Positions 57,075-64,000 of a stretch of DNA of 64,000 bases are shown here, one piece after another. Origin of the DNA: Kosakonia cowanii JCM 10956 = DSM 18146 (GTDB taxonomy: Bacteria > Pseudomonadota > Gammaproteobacteria > Enterobacterales > Enterobacteriaceae). Where the stretch lies: contig NZ_CP019445.1 of the NCBI RefSeq assembly GCF_001975225.1, forward strand, positions 1,240,001-1,304,000, given 5' to 3'. The notes below the pieces were generated by a model. The model made no database searches, was not told the origin of the DNA, and saw only the letters and a program-made list of their open reading frames with translations. Made by a program: the position numbers and the translations under genes. How positions within the stretch are numbered: the first letter of the stretch is position 1; the number at the start of each line of letters is the position of its first letter.

Positions 57075-57491
57075 ATGAATACCAGGGCACTGTTTTTAGG
57101 TTTTTTTCTGTTTGCCGGCTCGCTGAATAGCGCGATGGCGGACAGCTGCCGGTCTAACATTTTTGGCGGAGAGGATTGCCGCTATGACGATGGCACAACA
57201 TCCAGCAGCCGCTCTAACATTTTTGGTGGACAGGACACGAAATATAGCGACGGAAGAACCTCAAGCAGCAGAGCCAATATCTTTGGCGGCCAGGATACGA
57301 AAAACAGCGACGGTAGCTCTTCCAGCAGCCGCGCCAATATCTTTGACGGCCAGGACACGCAAAATAGCGATGGTAGCTCCTCCAGCAGTCGCGCGAATAT
57401 CTTCGACGGTCAGGATACGAAAAACAGTGATGGCAGCTCTTCCAGCAGCCGTGCCAATATCTTCGGCGGCCAGGACACTACCCATAATTAA
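57075..57491 (+). CDS. Secreted protein of six 20-residue repeats
   Basis: This 138-residue protein has a signal peptide ending AMA|DSC. The mature chain is six copies of a 20-residue unit with consensus (S/A)NIF(G/D)GQDTK(N/Y)SDGSSSSSR. The first unit alone has cysteines (DSCRSN, EDCRYD). Gly/Asn/Asp/Ser-rich units of this length recall beta-solenoid or amyloid-forming repeats such as curlin, but no named family is recognised. AGAGAG precedes the ATG. Monocistronic. Confidence 0.75.
   Translation: MNTRALFLGFFLFAGSLNSAMADSCRSNIFGGEDCRYDDGTTSSSRSNIFGGQDTKYSDGRTSSSRANIFGGQDTKNSDGSSSSSRANIFDGQDTQNSDGSSSSSRANIFDGQDTKNSDGSSSSSRANIFGGQDTTHN
57151..57480 (+). repeat. Six exact 60-bp tandem repeats within the secreted protein gene
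   Basis: The AAYATYTTYGG core recurs at 57155, 57215, 57275, 57335, 57395 and 57455, always 60 bp apart with no indels. The central copies are the most alike and the first and last have diverged, the usual picture for expansion by slippage or unequal exchange. Confidence 0.92.
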
Positions 57492-57665
57492 TCGTTTTCC
57501 GGCATCAGCGCTGACGGGCGATGTGCTGCCTGGCGGTGCTAATGCCGCGACGCTTCGCTTTACCCGCCCGCTGTAACGGCAATAAAATCTGGCCGCAATA
57601 AGCGTCATTATATAAACGTGAAGGATGCGTTGCAGAAAGCAGGGAAATGAAGAGAGAGGAAATGC

Positions 57666-57739
57666 TGGAGCGGGCGAAGGGAATCGAACCCTCGTATAGA
57701 GCTTGGGAAGCTCTCGTTCTACCATTGAACTACGCCCGC
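57666..57739 (-). tRNA. glyU: tRNA-Gly (anticodon CCC)
   Basis: The 74-nt sequence folds into a full cloverleaf with acceptor GCGGGCG/CGCCCGC, anticodon loop TTCCCAA, T-arm GGGTTCGATTCCC and encoded CCA. It matches glyU of E. coli, which also lies beside ygeR. No integrase or attachment-site duplication is seen next to it. Confidence 0.97.
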
Positions 57740-57831
57740 TTTCGAAGTGCTCAGGCATTATAGACCTTACATCGCGTCTGACAACCCACCGATGCGCTAA
57801 CAGGTTAATTTCTCGCCTGTTAGCGCGCAGA

Positions 57832-58539
57832 TTAACACTTCGGTACGCTGCCTTGCGGTGGTAAGTAGCGCAGCGGATCGATGGCCGTCGCGCGATAACG
57901 CAGCTGGAAGTGCAGACGCACGGAGTCGGCATCGCTGCTGCCCATGGTGGCAATCTTCTGCCCGGATTTAACGCTCTGGCCGTTATTCACCAGCAGCGTC
58001 TCATTGTGCGCATAGGCGGTGATGTAATCTTCGCTGTGCTTAATCATGATCAGGTTGCCATAGCCGCGTAGCTGGCTGCCGACATAGACCACTTTCCCGG
58101 CACCGGCGGCGTAAATCGGCTGCCCGCGCGACCCGGCGATATCAATACCTTTATTACCGCCATCAGAGTTGGAATAGGTGAGGATCACTTTCCCGCTGGT
58201 CGGCCAGCGCCAGCAGCGCTGCCCAACGGGCGGCCAGGAGGCTTGCGGCACCGACGAAGAAGGCCGCGCTTTCGCCAGCTTGCCGGAGGAGGAGCCTTTC
58301 GACGCCCCTTTCACCTTCAGCCGTTGCCCCACTTCGATGGTGTAGGGCGGCGAAATGCCGTTCATGCTCGCCAGCTCTTTTACGCTGGTACCGGTAATGC
58401 GCGAAATGCGGTACAGGGTATCGCCGCGCTTGACCGTGTAGGTCGCGCCTGCGTAGCTTCCGGTCGAATTATTCCCCGCACAGCCCGCCAGCAGCAGCGT
58501 AAATGCCAGGCATATGACCATGCAAAATGGGTTTTTCAT
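57832..58539 (-). CDS. ygeR: LysM-LytM lipoprotein YgeR (ActS)
   Basis: This outer-membrane lipoprotein of 235 residues (lipobox LLAGC) has a LysM domain (YTVKRGDTLYRISR) and a C-terminal LytM/M23 domain. The zinc ligands are degenerate: NKGID stands for HxxxD and LHFQL for HxH, so it should be a regulator, not a peptidase. In E. coli YgeR/ActS activates the amidases that split septal peptidoglycan. I chose the ATG with AGGA six bases upstream; eight further residues (MVLRAGRL) resemble the E. coli start and remain possible. Confidence 0.92.
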   Translation of the reverse strand: MKNPFCMVICLAFTLLLAGCAGNNSTGSYAGATYTVKRGDTLYRISRITGTSVKELASMNGISPPYTIEVGQRLKVKGASKGSSSGKLAKARPSSSVPQASWPPVGQRCWRWPTSGKVILTYSNSDGGNKGIDIAGSRGQPIYAAGAGKVVYVGSQLRGYGNLIMIKHSEDYITAYAHNETLLVNNGQSVKSGQKIATMGSSDADSVRLHFQLRYRATAIDPLRYLPPQGSVPKC

Positions 58540-58639
58540 CAGGCGTCCTGCGCGCAAAACCATTCCTCGAATAAATTAACTGGCGACATATCATAGCAGC
58601 CATACGTGGGATGCCAACCCTTTCACAGGGCAATAAAAA

Positions 58640-58666
58640 AGCCCCGGCGCGTGAACGTCGGGGCTT
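58640..58666 (-). terminator. Terminator of lysS
   Basis: A GCCCCG-CG stem (GCCCCGGCG and CGTCGGGGC) is followed on the minus strand by six T. It begins 14 bp beyond the lysS stop codon. Confidence 0.88.
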
Positions 58667-58680
58667 GTGGCGATTAGCGG

Positions 58681-60198
58681 TTATTTAACCGGACGCATCG
58701 CCGGGAAGAGGATCACGTCGCGGATGGTGTGGCTGTTAGTAAACAGCATCACCATACGGTCGATACCGATGCCCAGACCCGCTGTCGGCGGCAGACCATG
58801 CTCCAGCGCGGTGACATAGTCTTCGTCATAGAACATCGCTTCGTCATCGCCCGCGTCTTTCGCTGCCACCTGGTCGGCGAAGCGCTTGGCCTGATCTTCG
58901 GCATCGTTCAGCTCGCTAAAGCCGTTACCGATTTCACGGCCGCCGATAAAGAACTCAAAGCGGTCGGTGATTTCCGGGTTGTCGTCGTTACGGCGCGCCA
59001 GCGGAGAGACCTCTGCCGGGTATTCGGTGATGAAGGTCGGCTGAATCAGGTGCGCTTCCGCCACTTCTTCAAAGATCTCGGTCACGATACGGCCCAGACC
59101 CCAGCTCTTCTCAACTTTGATACCGATGCTTTCAGCAATCGCTTTCGCGCTGTCGAAGTTATCCAGATCGCCCATCTCGGTTTCCGGACGGTACTTCTTG
59201 ATCGCTTCGCGCATGGTCAGCTTTTCAAACGGCTTGCCGAAATCGAACACCTGCTCGCCGTAAGGCACTTCGGTGGTGCCGAGAATATCCTGCGCCAGCG
59301 TGCGGAACAGGGATTCGGTCAGCTCGATCAAATCTTTGTAATCCGCATACGCCATATAGAGTTCCATCATGGTGAACTCTGGGTTATGGCGTACGGAGAT
59401 GCCTTCGTTACGGAAGTTACGGTTGATTTCGAACACGCGATCGAAGCCGCCGACCACCAGACGCTTGAGATAAAGCTCCGGCGCGATACGCAGGTACATG
59501 TCGAGATCGAGCGCGTTATGATGGGTGATAAACGGACGCGCAGAGGCACCGCCCGGGATCACCTGCATCATCGGGGTTTCCACTTCCATAAAGTCGCGGT
59601 TGACCATGAACTGGCGGATACCGGCCATGATGCGGGAGCGAATTTTGAAGGTGTTGCGCGACTCTTCGTTAGCGATCAGGTCGAGGTAGCGCTGGCGATA
59701 GCGCGCTTCCTGATCCTGCAAGCCGTGGAACTTGTCCGGCAACGGGCGCAGGGCTTTGGTCAGCAGACGCAGCTCGGTGCAGTGGATCGACAGCTCGCCG
59801 GTCTTGGTCTTGAACAGCTTACCGCGCGCGCCGAGGATATCGCCGAGATCCCACTTTTTGAACTGCTCGTTGTAGATGCCTTCCGCCAGATCGTCGCGGG
59901 AAACATAGAGCTGAATACGACCGCCCACATCCTGCAACGTGACAAAGGAGGCTTTACCCATAATGCGGCGCGTCATCATACGACCCGCAACGGCAACTTC
60001 AATGCCGAGCGCTTCCAGCTCTTCATTCTCTTTGCCGTCGAATTCGGCGTGCAGCTTGTCAGAGGTCTGGTCACGACGGAAGTCGTTCGGGAACGGAACG
60101 CCCTGCTCGCGCAACAGCGCCAGCTTCTCACGGCGGGTTTTCAGTTCATTATTAAGATCGACTGCCGCGTCAGCGCCCTGTGCTTGTTGTTCAGACAT
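58681..60198 (-). CDS. lysS: Lysyl-tRNA synthetase
   Basis: This class II synthetase of 505 residues charges tRNA-Lys. The N-terminal OB-fold anticodon-binding domain (about 60-150) precedes the catalytic core with motif 2 ([20 protein letters not shown]) and motif 3 ([13 protein letters not shown]). It lies 9 bp after prfB, as in E. coli. GAGGAACC precedes the ATG. Confidence 0.98.
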   Translation of the reverse strand: MSEQQAQGADAAVDLNNELKTRREKLALLREQGVPFPNDFRRDQTSDKLHAEFDGKENEELEALGIEVAVAGRMMTRRIMGKASFVTLQDVGGRIQLYVSRDDLAEGIYNEQFKKWDLGDILGARGKLFKTKTGELSIHCTELRLLTKALRPLPDKFHGLQDQEARYRQRYLDLIANEESRNTFKIRSRIMAGIRQFMVNRDFMEVETPMMQVIPGGASARPFITHHNALDLDMYLRIAPELYLKRLVVGGFDRVFEINRNFRNEGISVRHNPEFTMMELYMAYADYKDLIELTESLFRTLAQDILGTTEVPYGEQVFDFGKPFEKLTMREAIKKYRPETEMGDLDNFDSAKAIAESIGIKVEKSWGLGRIVTEIFEEVAEAHLIQPTFITEYPAEVSPLARRNDDNPEITDRFEFFIGGREIGNGFSELNDAEDQAKRFADQVAAKDAGDDEAMFYDEDYVTALEHGLPPTAGLGIGIDRMVMLFTNSHTIRDVILFPAMRPVK

Positions 60199-60207
60199 GT
60201 TGGTTCC

Positions 60208-61306
60208 TCATAGCCCTGCTTTCAAACTTGCTTCAATAAATTGATCCAGGCTGCCGTCCAGCACCGCCTGCGTATTGCGGGTTTCAACCCCGGTGCGCAG
60301 ATCTTTGATGCGGGAGTCATCCAGGACATAAGAACGGATCTGGCTGCCCCAGCCGATGTCGGACTTGGTATCTTCCATCGCCTGCTTCTCGGCATTTTTC
60401 TTCTGCATCTCCAGCTCATAAAGCTTCGCTTTCATCTGCTTCATGGCCTGGTCTTTGTTTTTATGCTGAGAGCGGTCATTCTGGCACTGCGTGACCAACC
60501 CGGTCGGAATGTGGGTAATACGCACCGCGGATTCAGTACGGTTAACGTGCTGACCGCCCGCGCCGGAGGCACGGTAAACGTCGATGCGCAGGTCAGCCGG
60601 GTTGATTTCGATATCAATATCGTCATCCACTTCCGGGTAGACAAACGCGGAGCTGAACGAGGTGTGGCGGCGGCCGCCGGAGTCGAACGGACTTTTACGC
60701 ACCAGACGGTGCACGCCGGTTTCGGTACGCAGCCAGCCGTAGGCGTAATCACCAATGATCTTGATGGTAACGGATTTAATCCCCGCCACTTCGCCTTCGG
60801 ACTCTTCGATGATTTCGGTTTTGAAGCCGCGCGCTTCGGCCCAGCGCAGATACATACGCGTCAGCATGCTGGCCCAGTCCTGCGCTTCGGTACCGCCGGA
60901 GCCGGCCTGAATATCGAGGTAGCAGTCGGCGCTGTCGTACTCGCCGGAGAACATGCGGCGGAACTCAAGCTGCGCCAGCTTCTCTTCCAGCCCGTCCAGC
61001 TCGGCGACGGCCTCGTTGAAGGTCTCTTCATCGTCGGCTTCAACGGCCAGTTCCAGCAGGCCCGCGACATCTTCCAGCCCCTGGCGCATCTGATCCAGCG
61101 TCTCAACGATAGCTTCGAGCGAGGAGCGCTCTTTGCCGAGCGCCTGTGCGCGCTCTGGCTCATTCCATACGTCCGGCTGTTCCAGCTCGGCGTTTACTTC
61201 TTCCAGACGCTCTTTCTTGGCGTCATAGTCAAAGATACCCCCTAAGAACGTCGGAGCGCTCCGTGAGGTCCTGAATGCGATTTTTTACCGGATTAATTTC
61301 AAACAT
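60208..61306 (-). CDS. prfB: Peptide chain release factor 2 (programmed +1 frameshift)
   Basis: RF2 releases peptides at UGA and UAA. The reading frame begins ATG at 61306 ([10 protein letters not shown]), runs 25 codons to an in-frame TGA at 61231-61229, and continues in the +1 frame to 60208, giving a full-length protein of about 365 residues. The anticodon-like SPF tripeptide ([10 protein letters not shown]) and the catalytic GGQ ([12 protein letters not shown]) are present. The pair prfB-lysS is co-oriented and almost touching, as in E. coli. Confidence 0.97.
61228..61246 (-). promoter_or_regulatory. prfB: prfB programmed frameshift site
   Basis: On the minus strand CTTAGGGGGTATCTTTGAC contains an internal Shine-Dalgarno-like AGGGGG three bases before CTT-TGA-C. 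This is the autoregulatory slip site: low RF2 stalls termination at TGA and favours the +1 shift. Confidence 0.96.
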
Positions 61307-61344
61307 GGTCTGTTTTCTTTTATTGGACTTGTCAAAAAGCGGTG

Positions 61345-61379
61345 ATAAGGGCGAGATTCTACCGGATCTATGCCCTTAT
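61345..61379 (-). terminator. Possible terminator between recJ and prfB
   Basis: ATAAGGGC and GCCCTTAT form an 8-bp stem with a 19-nt loop. On the minus strand a CTTTTTG follows 8 nt later, so termination is plausible but weak. Confidence 0.35.
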
Positions 61380-61397
61380 TTGTAGCGAATAGTGGCG

Positions 61398-63131
61398 CTA
61401 AAGTGGCCAGAGGTTTTCGATGATCAGCTGCACGCTACGGTTGCCGCGAAACTCGTTAACATCGAGTTTATAAGCGATTTTCACCTGCCGTACGCCGTTG
61501 TCCGGCCAGATGGCGGTATCGACGTTAAAGGCGATCCCGTCGAGCAGCGGACCGCCGCCAACCGGCTCCAGCATCACTTTTAAATGACGCTCGCCCACCA
61601 GCCGCTGCTGCAACAGGCGAAACTCGCCGTCGAACATCGGTTCCGGGAACATCTGCCCCCACGGGCCCGCCTCGCGCAGCATCTCTGCTACTTCAAGCGT
61701 CATCTCCTGGGCGCTAAGCGGCCCGTCGGAGAGAATTTCGCCCTGTAACAGCGCCGGGTCGAGCCACTCGGTGACCAGATCGCCAAAGCGCTGCTGGAAG
61801 GCGTCAAAATTAGCCTCTTCAAGCGTTAATCCGGCCGCCATCGCATGGCCGCCGAACTTCAGCATCATGCCGGGGTAGAGCGTGTCGAGCCGCTCCAGCG
61901 CATCGCGCATATGCAGCCCCTGAATGGAGCGCCCGGAGCCTTTCAGCACGCCTTCACCGGCGGGCGCAAAAGCGATTACCGGGCGATGGAAGCGCTCTTT
62001 AATGCGCGACGCCAGAATGCCGACCACGCCCTGATGCCACTCGGGATGGTACATCGCCAGCCCGCCGGGCAGCGTCTCACTGCTGCGCTCAAGCTGCTCG
62101 CACAGGGTCAGCGCTTCCGCCTGCATGCCCTGCTCAATCTCTTTGCGCGTCTGGTTGAGTGCGTCGAGATCGCTTGCCAGCTGGCGCGCTTCGCCCAGGT
62201 TGTCGCACAGCAGCAGCGCTACGCCGACAGACATATCATCCAGACGCCCGGCGGCATTGAGGCGCGGGCCGAGCGCGAAGCCGAGATCGCTTGCCGCCAG
62301 CTTGTGCGCCTCGCGGTTGGCAATCTCAAGTAGCGCTTTAATACCCGGGCGACAGCGGCCGGCGCGAATACGGCTCAGCCCCTGCCAGGTCAAAATACGG
62401 TTATTGGCATCCAGCGGAACGACGTCCGCCACCGTGCCCAGCGCCACCAAATCGAGCAGCTCAGCAAGGTTTGGCATCGCAATGCCGCGCGCCTCAAACC
62501 AGCCGTTGTCGCGCAGAAAGGCACGCAGCGCCAGCATCAGATAGAAGGCAACGCCGACACCTGCCAGTGATTTCGACGGGAAGTCGCAGTCGCGCAGGTT
62601 GGGGTTAACAATCGCCTCAGCCTCGGGCAGCGTGTCGCCGGGCAGATGGTGATCGGTGACCACAACCGGAATACCCAATTCATGCGCACGCGCGACGCCC
62701 GCATGGGAGGAGATGCCGTTATCCACGGTCAGGATCAGCTGCGCGCCGCGGGCGTGGGCCTGATCGACCACTTCCGGGCTGAGGCCGTAGCCATCATCAA
62801 ACCGGTTCGGCACCAGGTAGCTGACGTTGTCGCAGCCCAGCGAGCGCAGCGCCAGCACGCTCAGCGCGGTGCTGGTTGCGCCGTCGGCGTCAAAATCCCC
62901 GACCACGATAATGCGCAGCCCTTCGCGCATGGCGTTGTAGAGGTGCGTAACCGCCTCATTGATGCCGGTCAGCTGCTGCCAGGGAAGCATCCCCTTTACG
63001 CTGCGTTCCAGATCGCGGTCGCTCTTCACGCCGCGGCTGGCATATAAGCGACGCAGCAGCGGCGGGAGTGAATCCGCCAGCACTGCCGCGTCATCCACCT
63101 CACGGCGGCGAAGTTGTATCTCAGCTTTCAC
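61398..63131 (-). CDS. recJ: Single-stranded-DNA 5'-3' exonuclease RecJ
   Basis: This 577-residue DHH-family nuclease acts in RecFOR recombination, mismatch and base-excision repair. The metal motifs VVGDFDADGATST and VTDHHLPGDT and the C-terminal DHHA1 region (FGGHAMAAG) are intact. Sequence is close to E. coli RecJ throughout. It follows dsbC by 5 bp, so the dsbC-recJ pair is one transcript. Confidence 0.98.
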   Translation of the reverse strand: MKAEIQLRRREVDDAAVLADSLPPLLRRLYASRGVKSDRDLERSVKGMLPWQQLTGINEAVTHLYNAMREGLRIIVVGDFDADGATSTALSVLALRSLGCDNVSYLVPNRFDDGYGLSPEVVDQAHARGAQLILTVDNGISSHAGVARAHELGIPVVVTDHHLPGDTLPEAEAIVNPNLRDCDFPSKSLAGVGVAFYLMLALRAFLRDNGWFEARGIAMPNLAELLDLVALGTVADVVPLDANNRILTWQGLSRIRAGRCRPGIKALLEIANREAHKLAASDLGFALGPRLNAAGRLDDMSVGVALLLCDNLGEARQLASDLDALNQTRKEIEQGMQAEALTLCEQLERSSETLPGGLAMYHPEWHQGVVGILASRIKERFHRPVIAFAPAGEGVLKGSGRSIQGLHMRDALERLDTLYPGMMLKFGGHAMAAGLTLEEANFDAFQQRFGDLVTEWLDPALLQGEILSDGPLSAQEMTLEVAEMLREAGPWGQMFPEPMFDGEFRLLQQRLVGERHLKVMLEPVGGGPLLDGIAFNVDTAIWPDNGVRQVKIAYKLDVNEFRGNRSVQLIIENLWPL

Positions 63132-63136
63132 GGGAA

Positions 63137-63847
63137 TTACTTACCGCCCGTCGCTTTCTGGTGCTGGTCGAGGAAGGCCTTCATCTCGGCGGGTGCCTGG
63201 TAGCCCGGCACAACATAGCCATCATTCAGCACAATGGCTGGCGTACCGTTTACGCCAAACTGCACGCCCAGCGCGTAGTGGTTAGCGATGCTGATATCGC
63301 AGCTCGCAGGCTTAACGCCTTTGCCCGCCATCGCATCATCAAAGGCTTTCTTCGGATCTTTCGCGCACCAAATCGCCTTCATCTCTTTTTCCACCTCGCT
63401 CGGCACGCCCTGGCGCGGGAAGGCGAGGTAACGCACGGTAATACCCAGCGCGTTGTAGTCGGCCATTTCGCTGTGCAGCTTCTGGCAGTAGCCGCAGGTG
63501 ATGTCGGTAAAGACGGTGATGACATGCTTCTCTTGCGGCGCTTTGTAAACAATCATCTCTTTTTCCAGCGCGTTAAGATGCGGCAGCAGCATTTTGCTGG
63601 TGACGTTGACCGGCTGCGCGCCGCTGACGTCATACATCGGCCCCTGAATAATATGTTTGCCATCTTCGGTGACATAAAGCACACCGCTGTTGGTCATCAC
63701 GGCTTTCATTCCGGCAACGGGAGCGGGCATGATGTCGGAACTCTGTACACCCAGCTTCGCCAGCGACTGCTTGATCGCCGCATCATCGGCATGGGCCGCG
63801 CCGGTGAACGCAGCCAGCAGGGTGAACATGATTAAACCTTTTTTCAT
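63137..63847 (-). CDS. dsbC: Thiol:disulfide interchange protein DsbC
   Basis: This periplasmic disulfide isomerase of 236 residues has a signal peptide ending AHA|DDA, an N-terminal dimerisation domain and a thioredoxin fold with active site CGYC (Cys118, Cys121) and a cis-proline GTPAIV. DsbD keeps it reduced. It lies between xerD and recJ as in E. coli. Confidence 0.98.
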   Translation of the reverse strand: MKKGLIMFTLLAAFTGAAHADDAAIKQSLAKLGVQSSDIMPAPVAGMKAVMTNSGVLYVTEDGKHIIQGPMYDVSGAQPVNVTSKMLLPHLNALEKEMIVYKAPQEKHVITVFTDITCGYCQKLHSEMADYNALGITVRYLAFPRQGVPSEVEKEMKAIWCAKDPKKAFDDAMAGKGVKPASCDISIANHYALGVQFGVNGTPAIVLNDGYVVPGYQAPAEMKAFLDQHQKATGGK

Positions 63848-63871
63848 AACAGATCCTTAGATTGTCAGCAC

Positions 63872-64000
63872 TCACGCCCGCGGGTGGTGCTGTTGATGAA
63901 GCTTGCGCAGCCGCTCGGTGGCGACATGCGTATAAATTTGCGTTGTCGAGAGATCCTGATGCCCCAGCAGCATCTGCACCACGCGCAGATCCGCGCCGTG
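63872..64000 (-). CDS. xerD: Tyrosine recombinase XerD, C-terminal end (partial)
   Basis: The last 42 codons are inside the window; the rest lies beyond the right edge. The visible part reads [20 protein letters not shown] and then [10 protein letters not shown], covering the H of the RHRH/W box and the catalytic Tyr (QIYTH). XerD with XerC resolves chromosome dimers at dif. It stops 24 bp before dsbC. Confidence 0.97.
   Translation of the reverse strand, partial: HGADLRVVQMLLGHQDLSTTQIYTHVATERLRKLHQQHHPRA

Noticed and set aside
57666..57739. tRNA-Gly as an active integration site of an island
   Set aside because: No integrase gene and no direct repeat of the tRNA 3' end were found nearby.
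58729..60213. 494-codon frame opposite lysS
   Set aside because: Shadow of lysS; the residue pattern is the complement of a highly conserved synthetase.

Overview
The window comes from the chromosome of a gamma-proteobacterium in the Enterobacteriaceae. The right end carries the order xerD-dsbC-recJ-prfB-lysS followed by ygeR and tRNA-Gly(CCC), as I recall it from Escherichia coli. Protein identities are high, but the roughly 54 kb to the left are largely absent from E. coli K-12. Oligogalacturonate lyase and a KdgM-type porin point to a plant-associated relative, perhaps Kosakonia, Phytobacter or Enterobacter. The sequence alone does not settle the genus.

Layout. 1-4.3 kb: pectin-oligomer module (ogl, kdgM-like porin, KdgR-like boxes) and thiolase yqeF. 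4.4-9.9 kb: a MetNIQ-type importer divergent from mtcBC (reverse transsulfuration), together a methionine-to-cysteine salvage unit. 9.9-21.8 kb: single genes (diguanylate cyclase, nitroreductase, a RoxA-type hydroxylase, LysR plus PRISE-like reductase, CGNR regulator, a frameshifted alpha/beta hydrolase, methyltransferase, MmyB-type regulator, a cold-shock gene followed by a YmcF-like microprotein with an ATT start, a short-form UxuA, a P-loop kinase). Two REP/BIME arrays lie here or nearby, one with an exact 134-bp period.

21.8-37.6 kb: what looks like a complete exopolysaccharide or glucan system built as two divergent operons. Leftward: OpgC-like acyltransferase, outer-membrane barrel, REC-PP2C phosphatase, STAS protein and RsbW-like kinase. 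Rightward: BcsA-like GT2 synthase, three DUF3131 proteins, a globin-like protein lacking the proximal histidine, a hybrid histidine kinase ending in HPt, and a GH2 hydrolase. The two arms together supply synthesis, modification, trimming, export and a full phosphorelay to partner-switch circuit.

38.6-55.8 kb: a srfABC supercluster. A von Willebrand A protein with a SrfA-like N-terminus precedes srfA, srfB (actin-like ATPase fold) and srfC (dynamin-like GTPase). Then come a single-pass protein, a periplasmic VWA protein, an ABC ATPase/FtsX-type permease pair, a periplasmic FGE-sulfatase-fold protein, two coiled-coil lipoproteins and two small exported proteins. The ABC, permease, FGE and lipoprotein block resembles the TagTSRQ signalling module of type VI secretion, but no secretion apparatus is present. 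This and the glucan cluster are the best candidates for poorly described systems.

55.8-64 kb: LysE exporter, a small dimeric alpha/beta-barrel protein, a secreted protein made of six exact 60-bp repeats, tRNA-Gly, ygeR, lysS, prfB (with its programmed frameshift), recJ, dsbC and the 3' end of xerD.
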